Source: Zerene cesonia (lineage: Eukaryota; Arthropoda; Insecta; Lepidoptera; Pieridae). Taken from it: a stretch of DNA of 64,000 bases. Below, in pieces: positions 1 through 12,458 of the stretch (position 1 is its first letter; every line of letters starts with the position of its first letter). Where the stretch lies: the NCBI RefSeq assembly GCF_012273895.1, contig NC_052119.1:9338705-9402704 (forward strand), written 5' to 3'. Under the pieces are notes generated by a model, which was given only the letters and a program-made list of their open reading frames with translations, had not been told where the DNA came from and did not search any database. Both the position numbers and the translations under genes were made by a program.

Positions 1-544
1 AATATAGTTTATATCCTCAATAGAACTTTTTGTCCTCACGTTTACTCGATTATTATGTACAAACAATTGCTGCTATATCGTTGAATAGCTGTAAGAAGTT
101 AACAATTTTGTATGACACTTCTCAGAATTTTTTACTAAGTACATGCCACCTTTGTATATATTTTTCAAATTTATGTTCAAAACTATAATCACGTTACACG
201 GTCGCTGTTTTTAACAGGCTTTATTAGCGTCACATGTACGTTTCTATGCTTGTATGTATCTCGTGTAGGCCCGTATCCTTTTTTTGACCCTCCCCGGTTC
301 ATTTCATTGTTCCCGTCACCATTATTTGTGCAAGTTCACTAATATTAAAAAAGCATTTGTAATAATATAATTTGTTTTTTTTTTTTAATTTTTATAAGAC
401 TTAGATATATCTGCAACTCGTAAGTAATGAAGAATAATAAACATGAATACCTGCTGATATATGAAGCTTTAACATTATCCTATTTTTTAGCAATGGTATA
501 CCGGTTCGCGAACTGGATAATATCAACAATTTATCATATTTTTT

Positions 545-690
545 AGCACTACGCACCGAAGCAAGGTCATTAATTATACGTAATGCGGGTTTGAGTCAAA
601 TTCAATCTTGTGATCAAATTTTTCTATTCTTTCAAAATTTCCCATTTATAAAGCATATCAATGCTATAAAATAAATAATTAAATACTTAT
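545..690 (+). repeat. Degenerate tRNA-derived SINE, family C
   Basis: It contains a B-box-like GCGGGTTTGAGTC and a tail of the form TTATAAAGCATATCAATGCT. Both match the arrangement at 28846-29020, where the tail reads TTATAAAGCGTTTGAATGCT. Similarity was judged by eye; the left boundary is uncertain. Confidence 0.45.
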
Positions 691-869
691 TATAATTAAA
701 TACCAACCTTTAAAATGTTATATATGCTCGACCTTGAAAATTAATTAAAATAACCTCTCATAAGATGTTAGTAGGTGTAAATTTTTCCTACTACTAATTA
801 TCAGAAATTTTAAAAGATGTGTTCTTTTTACTGTACCACGATACGGCTTTTCGAATCTGGAATCTGGTA

Positions 870-1004
870 TATCTAATATATACAATTCTCCTGCCGCAAT
901 GTTCTTTCCCATACTCCTCCTAAACGGCTGGATCGATTCCCATATATACCCCTAAATGATAGAAGGAAGGCAGAACAACGTTTACCGGGTCAGCTAGTAT
1001 TCAT
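870..1004 (+). repeat. Dispersed repeat, family D, ending in CAGCTAGTA
   Basis: The run CATACTCCTCCTAAACGGCT and the end CCGGGTCAGCTAGTA match the copy at 39345-39527, which reads CATACTCCTCCGAAACGGCT and ends GCAGCTAGTA. Several differences mark it as an older copy. It meets the next, opposite-facing copy tail to tail. Confidence 0.6.
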
Positions 1005-1015
1005 ATTATGTTATT

Positions 1016-1217
1016 ACTAGCTGCGCCCCGCGGTTTCACCCGCGTCAGTCTGTATCCCGTATGAATATCGGGATAAAAAGTTGCCTATATGTTATTCCAG
1101 TTATCCAGTTGTCTACGTACCAAATTTCATTGCAATTAATTCAGTAGTTTTTGCGTGAAAGAGCAACAAACGCACACACATCCTTACAAACTTTCGCATT
1201 TATAATATTAGTAGGAT
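1016..1217 (-). repeat. Dispersed repeat, family D, reversed
   Basis: It begins CTAGCTGCGCCCCGCGG and ends near TTATAATATTAGTAGGAT, the reverse complement of the usual layout (ATTATAAATGCGAAAGT at one end, CGCGGGGCGCAGCTAG at the other). The first 60 or so bases closely match 48529-48590. Confidence 0.7.
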
Positions 1218-2279
1218 ATCGTCTGTATTAACGCGTAAGTTTTTTATCCGTATACAAAGCGAGTAGAGTCCCTGAGGCCAATCGTAATTCAATAACTCAG
1301 CAAAAGATATAAAACAAAATAACCCATACATAAAAACGAAAGATTAATCTATAGTCGCAAATAGTTAATATTAATTGTTCTAAGAATCGCCTATTTTGTG
1401 TTCATCAAGATTTTACAACGAAATAATTATTCACGCATACACATATAAACATTTACACTAACGTATTGACGTCATATAATCTATTTAATGTTGTTATTAT
1501 AGAATCAATCGATGTTGTAATTCAAGAAACCACAAAATGTAACATTAATTGTTAAATTAATGAATATTGTAGCTTTCCTCTGATTTGTCAGTTTAATTTG
1601 AAATCAAATTATTGATCTTTGATTTTTCTTGTATAGACCATATATTTATATTGCTAGTATCATCTAATCAAACATCTTTTTTAAGTCAAATATTTCCATT
1701 TTAAGAATAATCTAATCAGCCTTCATATTGTCACAACTAACACTAAATTTTCATCACACAAATGCCTTTTCAATAAAAACCAAATCATCAAAATCGGTTC
1801 TTCCAATCATATCAAATATTTTTTTTTAGTAGAAACTTTGCTGATATGTGTATGGTATATATCTATAATCTATAAGAATAATTGTATTGTTTGTTTCCCA
1901 AAGATAAATAAATAAAAAATTGTTGAATGAAGAATATGCTTCTTTTTTGAAGTCGGCTGAAAAAGGTAGCGCTTTTATTAGGATTAGAAACTGGTCACTA
2001 ATAAGTGTAAGTCTATACATGACAGAGTGTACTTGCATGACATTTTAATCAAATATGGTTAGTTAGTATGGAAATGTTAATCTTATTTTTTCAAAACTAG
2101 ACAAGCTAGCTTATTACTACCACCCATGAACCTTCTAAGATTCTTGTGAAGATGTTACCGCTAAAAGTATAAAGATTGAGTAGAATTATATGAAACGATA
2201 TCATATTTGGCCACACATCAATACTCAGTACAAATGTATTACAATTATAAAAAAGATATAAATATATACATGAACTCAC

Positions 2280-2337
2280 CGGCATCACAGAGAATGCCAA
2301 CAAACGCACAGACAAACACAAAAACTGACACCTTCAT
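2280..2337 (-). CDS. First coding exon of a secreted protein, possibly a takeout/JHBP paralogue (partial)
   Basis: On the minus strand an ATG at 2337 opens 19 codons reading MKVSVFVFVCAFVGILCDA plus one extra base, followed at once by a consensus GTGAGT donor. This is a typical insect signal peptide: basic start, hydrophobic core, small residues at the end. A TATAAAA box lies about 50 bases upstream. The exon has the same design as exon 1 of the takeout-like gene at 9868: signal peptide only, phase-1 end, GTGAGT donor. From that I infer a head-to-head paralogue, but no downstream exon was recognised between 1 and 2279, so the family is unproven. If its first intron is as long as its neighbour's, the remaining exons are off the left edge. 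Confidence 0.5.
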
Positions 2338-2386
2338 TTTGCTTCATACACTTGACAAAAAACACATTTTTTTTAATTACACTACA

Positions 2387-2393
2387 TTTTATA
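2387..2393 (-). promoter_or_regulatory. TATA box of the minus-strand signal-peptide gene
   Basis: Reverse-strand GGCTATAAAATG, a near-ideal TATA box, sits 50 bases upstream of the ATG at 2337. It predicts a start near 2360 and a 5' leader of about 25 bases. Position and match are seen directly; use is inferred. Confidence 0.5.
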
Positions 2394-3179
2394 GCCTCTT
2401 CGTTACTTAATTACTGGTAAATTGACAATTAGGAGCGAATTTCGAAATTATTCCATCGTTAAATACCTTGACACTACAGTTACGTGGAAAATGCATGAAG
2501 TTTGTGGTTAAAAGATACTGATGAGTGGAGGAAAAGTTAGTTTAAACATTATATAATAAATTGATAATGAATTCAGATTCTCCAGTGTTTTTTGAAATAC
2601 ATGCACGGACATACATAAAATACACTTAAAGTAATATTATATATCAATAAATATAACAGATGTTATATATTATATTACAATCCGCTTGCCCTGTCTTTGC
2701 CTTGCCTTTGTTCGGTTGATCGGGAGTAGAAAAGATCCCATGTCAATACTGGATAATTCAGTTTTATGATAGTGAAAAACCTTTCATGATTGATTCAGTA
2801 CTCTTGAAGATAAACTTAAAATAATTTAGAAATCATAGTTCGGCATATTTTTCAGCATGTGCATATTATAACCTGGTTATAAAAAAAGATAGAATAGAAA
2901 AATTTCATCACTGTCGTTGTCATTGCGCCGAACCATGACAACGCATGACCACCCTTGATTCATTTATAGTTTACCATGAAAAATCATTGGGCAATGCTGT
3001 TATATCACTTTCATCAATTCATTGGTTAGCTATTTTTTTACACAAAGACACAATCTTAAAATTAAGAAAAAATGAGAATGAAAGCAATCATAATATATGG
3101 CATGTTTATGACGAGTTCTTGATGTTGTTGTAGGCGAATAAACAATAAATATCTTTATTTATTTAAATTCAAATACAAT

Positions 3180-3380
3180 TTATCAGTTTTCTTACCCTTG
3201 CCATGGAGGAGCAGAAACAGGAAGACTGGGACCGTTTCTCTCATCAGTGGGACAATAAAGGTACCAGTCCTCTTTAATACATCCAAATCCTCTTCCTCGT
3301 TCCTCTCTTTCTGCCTCTGTAAATGTTCATGGGTGGTGGTATAACTTACCATTAAGCGACCCACCAGCTCCTTTACTTTA
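3180..3380 (+). repeat. Dispersed repeat, family A (degenerate)
   Basis: The end reads TGGGTGGTGGTATAACTTAC, then CATTAAGCGACCCACCAGCT. This is the same end as the better copy at 7425-7735 (GGCGGTGGTGATCGCTTACC). The CT-rich middle typical of the family is also present. Confidence 0.5.
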
Positions 3381-4149
3381 CTTACAAATAATTTTTATAT
3401 TACCTGTGGTATTACGTTATCTGTGGTATATACTCTACTTATCGTTTATTGTTATAAAAACATATATTTAAAACAAACAGAACTATACTACTCGTTTATA
3501 AAAAATCTGTACTTATAAATCCAATTACGTATATCCAATATTGTTGTTGTAAAAAAATGTGTTGTTACAAAGGTTGTTGCTTTTGACGAGAGAAACTTTG
3601 TTTTTCTTGCCTGTTTGAACTAATTTGAACGCGCAACGTTTAACAATACACATGCTACATGTAATTTAAAATATTATGGTAAATGTATGAATCATGAATA
3701 GTTAAACAAAAGCCTCAAAGGTCGTTGACATTGGCCTTTAATCTTCCGTGCAACTGGGAAATGATTTAAAAACACAAGTGAGTAAGCGAAGGTGTTTTAT
3801 GGATGCGTTTTTTCGAAGAACCTCTTAATTATATGCTTCATTAATTATACGGATGTATTTAGTAATTTATTGGAATTATGACAGATACGAAACTTTCATA
3901 TCCCTAACTGCCTGCGCGTAAACATTTAAAATGTACATTAATCGAAAGATTTCAATAGACTTTTACAATTGTATTTCTAGTAATATTCAAGAGTGTAGTA
4001 GAGCTAAATTTAAAAATTTATTAGTTTAGAAAGCCTACTATAGCGTTAATGAATATTTTGAAGATAAAAACCCATTGAATTTTTTCGCCTAAGAACCACA
4101 GGACAGTTCTTTGTAACCATTATTATGTATACAAATTACCTATGTATTA

Positions 4150-4285
4150 AAAGAGCAACTGCAGAGTTTCTTGCCGGCTCTTTTCTGTAGAAACTGCTTT
4201 CCGAACCGGTGGTAAATGTTAAAACTACGTTATGAGGATTTCAAAGTGCTTCTATAAGAAGTCTAATTAGAATAAATAAATATTG
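4150..4285 (+). repeat. Dispersed repeat, family E
   Basis: It contains CTGCTTTCCGAACCGGTGGT, a 20-base string found again at 18065-18190, and ends in AATAAATAAATATT. A third, tail-only fragment is at 16560-16620. The sequence around this string looks like the 3' end of a retroposon; class not assigned. Confidence 0.6.
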
Positions 4286-5035
4286 GAGTTTGAGTTCAAG
4301 ATCGATCAACGTGAGAAAAAGCGAAACAATTACGATAAAAAGAAACTACAACAAAAATGCATACCACTTAGTATTACTAGGCTTTGATGTCGTTTCCTGT
4401 TAAAGCTATTACGAATAAACTATATTGTTTTAATTAAATCAGATACGTGAGGGTCTACTAGTGGCAATGACCATGGACTGGGTATACGTGACTATACATA
4501 CGTCAGCGGGGCGAATGCTGTACTTCTGATGAAACATCAACTATCAACAGAGCTAGTGCAGGAAGCATTCTAACTTTTGTAGTAAATAAATACCCTTAAA
4601 GGATATATGTGTCTACTGTAAACAATTTAATTAATACAAGCAATATTTACGTTTAAATCCTTGTTTGAATAAAGAATCAAACGGACAAATCGGCAATTTC
4701 ATTTATAAGTACTAAGTTTCTATGAATAAAATTCTATGAAATCTATTCATTACACAAATTTCATTCTAATCGCTTCAGTGCTTTTGGCGTGAATAAGAAA
4801 CAAAGAGAAAGGCAGACAGAGTCACTTTAGAATTTATAATATTTTAGTAAAAATTGTAAAACATATCGATATTTCCTTTTACCTATAAGTGCATATTAGT
4901 ACATGTTATTCAAATTGAGACTGACATTTAATTAAAAAAGAAAAGACATCTGACAGATCACTAGCAATCAAAATAAATACTAGTACCACAGATAATTAAT
5001 CAAATTAAGTCGCTTAGTGAAGTACGGGGTCACAT

Positions 5036-5191
5036 GATATACATCTGTTCACTGATCGATTTTCTTTACGGACAAATAGATGATCAGTCTTTTGTTCCCT
5101 GTCAGACAGAGACTTTTTTTGAGCCCTCACCGGGAATCGAACTCAGGATTCGGTTGTACGCTCAGGCGTTAACTACTGTACCAGGGAGGCG
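5036..5191 (-). repeat. tRNA-derived SINE, family B, reversed
   Basis: Read on the minus strand it starts with a Pol III-like head, CCTGGTACAGTAGTTAACGC, continues to a B box GAGTTCGATTCCCGG, and ends at TGAACAGATGTATAT. The plus-strand copy at 28059-28245 has the same order and the same tail. It has no paired acceptor stem, so it is a retroposon rather than a tRNA gene. Confidence 0.75.
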
Positions 5192-5824
5192 GTTGGATAA
5201 TCAAACATGTAGGTATCTCAACCAACCATTTAGTTTTATAGCTTAGCAAAAGACGTCAGAATCATACGTCATAGCAAGTATCATTTAACATAATATAAAG
5301 TCAAGACATGTGTGGAACGAAAGAGTGATGCGATACGAGACTCGAATTCCTTTCACGTTGTCTTTTACCTGTTAATCCGATGTTAATTTAAATATATTTT
5401 AGATAAAAACTTCAAACGTGTATTAAACATTCTTATTTTATTCGTAGATTGTCATCAAGTTAACGCCACATTCAAGTAATCAATTCATCAAAATTATAAC
5501 GAACGGAAAACGAAATTATAGTAACGAAAACACAATAATCAATTCTTTGTTTCATAAATTGTAAATAGTAAAAAAGGAAGTTAATATGACATGTTATATC
5601 TAGGTATTATATTAGACAACATTTCGACGTTGAAGACTATTATACTAGACAGACGTGAGAGCAAAAACGTAATGCAGGATCCTGTCGTCCATAATTATCA
5701 AATTACAAAGAACGCAACATATAAATACCGCTGTCATACCTATCTTGACATTATTTTTGCCTGTGGCGTCGTGATGTACGTTCAGAATTTCTTATAATGA
5801 TATCGCTTTATTGCTCTATTCTTT

Positions 5825-5945
5825 TTTTTATGCCATAGTGGGCAACTAAGCTAGTGGTTCGCCTGATGGTAGGCGTAGCTAGTAAGCTTAGTTGGTGCGG
5901 ATGCGCAACCCGCTTTTAGGGGGTAAGGGAAGAGGAAAGGATAGA
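5825..5945 (-). repeat. Dispersed repeat, family A, reversed fragment
   Basis: GCTAGTGGTTCGCCTGATGG is the reverse complement of the CCATCAGGCGAACYACCAG end of family A, and the AAGGGAAGAGGAAAGGATAG run is its purine-rich middle. Confidence 0.6.
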
Positions 5946-6559
5946 CTAGAAAGGCAGAATGGTCTGCGACAGGTGAGGAAAAGGAAACGAACTATTCTAA
6001 GCAATCCGATCTATTGTAAAATAGAAACAATTGCCTGAAAATAATTATATTATTAAGTACATAATAAATATTTCATATTCCTAGAAATTTACGTTTTAAA
6101 TCAGTTTCGAGCAATCTATAACTATACACCTTTACAAGCTTAACTAACAAATCACAGGTATAATTAAAATACGAAACAGCACCCTCGCTCTTATGAATAC
6201 TAGCTTTCAGACTGCGGCTTTGCCTGTGAGATTAAAAGGAAAGATAATGGGGTGGGTTTCCCTCGCATATCGCGCATGTCTTCCCATGAGATTTCCAGGA
6301 TAAAAACTTTCCTTTTTCTATGATCACAAATTATCTTCATACTACAACAAAATTGTTATATTTCTGTTGTTCAATCAGTTGTTTCTTTCAATGTATGTTT
6401 ATTATCACGACTTTTGCTTTTCATTTATGTTCAGGCGCAATTTATTTACTTTATGTAACTCGAAGATTAATTATATGAAACCGACTTAACGTAACTTTGC
6501 TAATATAGAACTGATGATGTTAGAATTATACATTTATTGTATTTCTTTTTCACCTTTTA

Positions 6560-6740
6560 AGCTACTTCAAAAAAGGAGCATGTGCATAATTCGAGTGTAT
6601 TTTTTGTGTTTGTTACCTCAATACTTTTTCTGGGTTAACTCTTGATTCTTTTTGTTATTTGAAAGCTGATGCCTTCCGTGTGGTTCTATTTAGAATTGAT
6701 CCCCATCAGACATCTTGAAGGCGGTTCAGTTATTCATAAA
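6560..6740 (+). repeat. Dispersed repeat, family G
   Basis: It contains CTTCAAAAAAGGAGCATGTG, a stretch reading TACTTTTTCTGGGTTAACTC, and TGATGCCTTCCGTGTGGTTC, in this order. Parts of the same series recur at 23455-23530, 38745-38835 and 43920-44060, and reversed at 19125-19240, 30780-30900 and 38180-38450. Confidence 0.5.
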
Positions 6741-7424
6741 AATAATTATTCCTTTTATTTGTGTTCAACGTTCCAAATAACATTTCCAATTTGTAGTGTA
6801 TTTATAAACTACTTGTTTTTAAATTAAATCATAATATACGCACTAGTCTTTTATTCAATTTTCCGTTATCTGTGTATCAACGCATTTTAGATATTTTATT
6901 ACTTATAATATAGCTTATTAGATTTATTTTCCTGTCTAACTCACCCTTGTTGATGCGGGATAAAACAAAATAAATTATATCTAAAAATGTAGTTGAAAAA
7001 TATAAACAAATAATATAAAAGTCGGCTCAGTAGATTCAGAGATTACCCCGTACTACGTCACAGAAAGACTAAGAAATTCTTAAACATTATTTTCATTATA
7101 TCGGTATAGTTATGTTTTCTGAAATAAATTTTATGAATATACATTATTTACATTAAATCAGAAATGTTTTAAAGGGTCAATAGTGAAGTAGGCTTGACAA
7201 ATAAACAAATACCTATAGGTATTTGACCCTCAAAATGTCTATTTAAATAAACAAACATTAGGAAACTTGTTATTAATTTAACTGCAGTTACATTATAGCT
7301 GACTTTGATCACGTAGGACCATATATACATACCACTTACTATGATTTGTTTAAATTTTCATTTGATAAAAGTCACAAAAAGTTGCGTTTATTACCACAAG
7401 CTTGTTTTATTGATTGAGAGTCGA

Positions 7425-7735
7425 GTACGCTTCGGCACGAATTGGACCAGCTCGCACCGGAGAAGTACCACAAAAGTCCGTCGTGAAACAGTAGCATGCT
7501 ACTGTGTTTCGTATGGTGAATGAGGAAGCCGGAGGTCCGTTTCCTATTCTTAGCCTTCCCAATCTATTGCTTTTTTCCCATTGTCAATCCTTCCCTATCT
7601 CTTTCCCCTTAAAAGCGTACAGCGCATCCGTAAAGGCAGATAATATCGCAATGATCGCAGAGTTCTGCGAATGTTCCTGGGCGGTGGTGATCGCTTACCA
7701 TCAGGCGAACTACCAGTTTAATTGTCCATTATAAC
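7425..7735 (+). repeat. Dispersed repeat, family A, near complete
   Basis: About 310 bases running from GCACGAATTGGACCAGCTCG through a CT-rich centre to GGTGATCGCTTACCATCAGG. A reversed copy lies at 9245-9555. A fragment of its 5' part is at 36810-36920. The element has no coding capacity and is SINE-sized; I could not place it in a named family. Confidence 0.7.
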
Positions 7736-9244
7736 ATAAAAAACAGAGTTAACTGCAAGTCACCTTAGCTCCAGGACTTAGATCTGTGTAGTAAATATTA
7801 TGCCAATAAAAATTAAAACATATAATAATGTATTCACGAATGTAAATATCAATTCATGTTACTTCAGTAATCAAAATAAAAAACATCAGTTTTCAAACGA
7901 AAAATCGGCTTGACAGAACACACTGGGGTTTTAGTCGGTACATTTTACGGTACATTTTATGATTATTTTGATTTTTGAGTCCTAATTTATAGAAAAGTGC
8001 ATCAATAAAGTTTTACAATATTTTTAACAAATGAAACGAACTAATTTTGCTTACTTGGTATTGAAATAAAGAATACAAAATTATAAAAAATTGCAATGTG
8101 ACAGATTTAATTAAAATTAAAATTCCGAATTATAAGTTTTACGTTTTGTTAAAACGGTAATAATTAGGGATTAATTAAATACTCTTTATGACTAACTACA
8201 TTTTGAAGAACTGCAAAACGCTTAAAAATTTAATATTTACAATAACAAACCAATAGGTAATGTTTCGTAAGCTTAAATTCACGTACTGCATAATACAAAT
8301 AAAATAATATTTATTAAGGCTTCAAGTGTCTTTGTTGTGCTTATTTTAGCGAGCGTTGAACTTCAAACTATATGCATAATGCATTTTTGGGATTGTTTAA
8401 TAATTTACTTATTATAAAAAAACTCAGCCTAAAAATACTTTCATAAGTGTGAAAAACAAAAAACTATAATGCTTATACCTACTGCTATAATTATACAAGA
8501 GAGAAAAAATGTTAGATTGTATTTTTTTTAACGTTTTTGTTATTTTCACTTGTATGTTAATATGTAACCGACACCTTTGGACTCCATTGCGATCTACTTT
8601 AAGAGGACAGATTTAATTCAAACTTTGTACACTTATTAAGGATCGGTGACAATACAATAATTTCATGATTTTATCTTATTATCCTGATTAGCATCGCCAC
8701 GATTAAATCATCTAGTAAGACAACCTATTTGATACTATAATTGTGTGTATTTTTAGGTTTTTTTTCACTAAATCCATTATTAACCGAGCAACAGCAGCTA
8801 GTGAGTTGCCTGATTGTAAACGATCACCACGGCCCCTTATTTTATTATTATATTTACATTTACTCGCTTATTAGGTGATAAAGGATTGACAACATAAGTA
8901 AAGGAAAGATTCGGGAAGGGATATGGGTTTACACAGGTACACAAAAACCTGTTAAAAATTAACCAACAATTTTATTACTACATGTTGTATTGAGATTCTA
9001 GTAAAATCCGAAAAAAATTCGTAATAGCATGTACTAATTAATAATTTAATTGGAACCGTGATGTTTTGATATTAAGCATAATAAAAAACCTACGTACTGT
9101 CGAAAGTCTTATCAAAGTGTGCCTAATTTATTCAAAATGGGTTTATCAGTCGTGTCCTGCTATTTTGATAAGACTTTCTTATTTTCGCCGCAAATACTTC
9201 ATATATTATGTATTCAGAATTAGATATATGTACCTACTAGCATT

Positions 9245-9555
9245 TTTATGTCATAAGCGGCCAACTGTCGCTTATTCGCCTGACGGTGATCACCACCGCC
9301 CATGAACATTCGCAAAGGTAGTGCCTATGTGAATACGTTGGTCGCTTTTAAGGGGTGAGGGATAAGGAAAGGATTGGAGACTAGAAGATAGGAATGGGCT
9401 CGGAAGGGTGAGGAAATGGATCGGGCCACCGGCTCTCCCACTCACCGAACGAAATACAGCAGTGTGCTACTATTTCACTCCGGTCTTTTGTGGTTGTGTG
9501 GTACTTCCCAGGTGCGAGCTGGCCCACTTCGTGCCGAAGCGTGCTCGCCTCCCAA
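9245..9555 (-). repeat. Dispersed repeat, family A, near complete, reversed
   Basis: It reads TATTCGCCTGACGGTGATCA at its left end and GGTGCGAGCTGGCCCACTTC at its right. It is the reverse complement of the 7425-7735 element over its whole length, with scattered differences. It ends about 220 bases upstream of the TATA box of the takeout-like gene. Confidence 0.7.
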
Positions 9556-9776
9556 ATTAGAAAAATTGCAATTAGTAGCCTTTGCTTAGACTCAAATTTT
9601 GCTCTAATAACGGGATTATCGTGGGTTCGAATCCCACGCCTATTTTTCGTAAACTCTAATATACTTTTATCACTCTCTTCTACATGGTACAAATATATTC
9701 CTCATATATCGAATTAGGTGAACGCACTGAAGTAAACAGTATCAAAGGACGAAACGTTATTGATACTTGCGTAAGC

Positions 9777-9783
9777 TATATAA
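9777..9783 (+). promoter_or_regulatory. TATA box of the takeout-like gene
   Basis: TATATAA lies 91 bases upstream of the ATG at 9868. About 30 bases downstream is TTCACAGT at 9804-9811, which resembles the insect initiator TCAGT. Spacing fits a focused TATA promoter; use is inferred. Confidence 0.5.
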
Positions 9784-9867
9784 CGTAACAAGCATGAAGC
9801 GAGTTCACAGTACAGTGAGAGCGGTTACCTACAGCGGTGTTTTTTTTATAATCTTTTAATATTAATA

Positions 9868-12410
9868 ATGTTTCGCGTGTCGGTCTGTCTGCTGGCGGTA
9901 GTCTCCTGTGGGGCCAGCGTTTTTGCTGGAGTACTACGTGAGTGAATATATGATAATATGAAATATATAAAAAACGAAGTGAAGTTAAAAAAATGTATTA
10001 AAGTATCAAAGATAGAAATGCTTGAATGGGTGTGGTTATATCGAAATATTTTACTTTTTTATTACTTCGAGTTCGTTTGGAAAATGCGTAATTAATGGTT
10101 GTAAAAACAATATAATAAAACACAACACACTGTTAATAATTATTAATATTATATATTCAAACGAACATTTCAACGCTAAAATGAACTATATATCAACAAT
10201 AATATATTTTGTTGCATTATTTAAAAGAATAAAAGACTTCAACGCGCTTGATGCTATAAAAATATTTATATAATTTTTTTTTTTTAGTTTTATAGCATTG
10301 AAATCCCTACTAATATTATAAATGCGAAAGTAACTCTGTCTGTCTGTCTGTCTGTTACGCTTTCACGCCTATATCACCAATTTTTTTTTGTAATTTGGTA
10401 TGAAGGTAGAACTGAACTTGGGAAAGGACATAGGATAATTTTTATCGCGAAAAAAATGGTAGAAGCAGTTGAAATAGGGAAATGAAAGCGATGTAACCGA
10501 ATTCCACGCGGGTGAATCCGCGGGCGTAAAGCTGTAGCTTTATAAATGAGAAATTTTGAAAGAATAGAATTCAAAATTTCTCAATATTCATACAAATTCA
10601 CAATATACGCAAATACACTTAAAATGAGCATTAAAGCAATATTCAATCACAACATGGTTGTGGCTATGATAACGACCTTCCAAACTTTACCATTATAATT
10701 ATCACGTTATTACAAAATCTCTCCAAATTCTGCTACAGATAAAACTTTAAATACATTTGCTTCGAGACTCAAGTGATCAAAAGGTCGTTACTTTCATGCA
10801 AGTTATTTTGTAATCCGACAAATTCCGATGCGATTAAGAAACTATCATTTCAACTCGTTTGACATTTCAATGTCATTTGCCGCTCTTCCTGTGGTGTTAG
10901 TTATAAATAGCTTTGCCACGCGGTTTTACACGGGGACAAAACCATGGGAAAGAGCAAGTATATCTAAAGCTCGCGTTTTAAACATGGTACATAAGCTGCG
11001 TCATTGGCAAGCATCGTCAAAATCCGTTCAGTGGTTTTCGTTTGAAAGAGTAACAAACATACATGTTCGTGAATTTTACCAGCTTTAATATAAGTAGGAT
11101 AGGATTTGTATTTGTATTTTTGCCCGTGCCCGTGATACATTTAAATCATTCTCGAATTCATCAGAATATACGCCAAAAAATTCATTAAAATCGGTCCAGC
11201 CGCAAGAAAGTTCAGCGGCAAGAATAATGCCTACATATGCTGTACTAGCTTGTTACATGTACCACGGCTTCGCCCGTGATACATGTGTAGTTTACGTCAC
11301 TCAGTGAAGTTGCAGCTCTCCAATGGTGAAAGAATTTTTGAAGTCCAATGATTTTTGCGTTAAAACGTTACAAACATACAAAAGACAAAAATCCGAAGGT
11401 TTCCTGTTTATAATATTAGTCTTGATATGTACTTCTGTGTTTTTACAATGTGTACCTACAATGTTTATTTTTTTATTATTATACTAATTTTTCGCCTAGA
11501 ATTTCGCCAGCGTTGTCAAAGTAAATATAAACAGTCCCATTTTGGCCGCATATTTGTCCGTCCCATTATGGCTGCTCCCGCAGGATTTATAGGGAAAAAG
11601 CAACATATCTTCGATCTCGGCTCTCAAACTCAACAGTGGCAGAGACATGTAGACAGACAGAGTTACTTACGCTTTTATAATATTAGACATTTTTTATTGA
11701 GAACAAGAATCTCACCTAATCGCTTAAGATTGGGAATTTTTAAAATAATTAGAACCTCAGCTAACCGGCTTGTGAGCCGGTTAGCTGAGATTATTGATAG
11801 CCGGTTATTGTGATGACCGAGACTGCCTACATTATCCATTATTTAAATTGATGGCACAGACTTTAACCTAGAAATGAATAGTTTCTAGATTGTTATTTAA
11901 TATCCAGTTGTTTATGTAATATAAAAACGGTGCAATGGACGTTTGGCTAATTTTATTACAATCCGTTGATCAATATAAATTTATTTTATCGTTTACAACG
12001 CAAACTTCAATGATATCGATATACGAAGTCGTTTATATTCCTTGTTATATTGCTATGAACATCAGTGCATCAATCGAACTGGTAATTATAACAACACAGG
12101 TTACCGACGTCCCTGTAGGGGCCAGGTATCACTCCAGGTTTTAATAAAAACAAAATCACGACAATCATTTAAAAATATGCAAAAAAATAAAGTCGAATTG
12201 AAAACCTTTTTGGGAATGTCGTTTACATGATTTTTAGTGTTTGTCATGAGAGAAATTTCTCATTTACTCATTTATCTAATTTAAGATTTTTTTTTCATGT
12301 ATAATAAAATCAATCGATAATAATAACTCTATACCACAGATACTGATATATTATCCGCAAATAATCCACTAAATACATAGTCACTAATTTTGTGTGTTAT
12401 ACTTTCTTAT

Positions 12411-12458
<48 letters not shown>

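Larger units (their letters stand above)
1..2279. other. Non-coding; intron 1 of the minus-strand gene, or intergenic
   Basis: No reading frame with family resemblance was found. The stretch holds degraded dispersed repeats at 545-690, 870-1004 and 1016-1217, listed separately, and otherwise AT-rich unique-looking sequence. If the exon at 2280-2337 is real, this is the start of its first intron. Confidence 0.5.
2338..9776. other. Intergenic space between two head-to-head genes
   Basis: About 7.4 kb with no supported coding sequence. It contains the promoters of both flanking genes at its ends. Inside are repeats at 3180-3380, 4150-4285, 5036-5191, 5825-5945, 6560-6740, 7425-7735 and 9245-9555. 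The rest is AT-rich sequence in which I see nothing further. Confidence 0.6.

Noticed and set aside
7504..7734. Plus-strand 76-residue frame
   Set aside because: Entirely inside a family A repeat that recurs without conserving the frame.
9627..9650. Possible tRNA gene: GTGGGTTCGAATCCCAC forms a perfect T arm
   Set aside because: No matching acceptor or anticodon arms were found upstream; it is more likely a SINE B box remnant.
9381..9692. Minus-strand 103-residue frame, possible small gene
   Set aside because: It lies on a family A repeat and a tRNA-like B box, with no protein similarity.
11756..11789. Helitron 3' end
   Set aside because: The hairpin is not followed by the CTRR terminus expected of Helitrons, and no 5' TC end was found.
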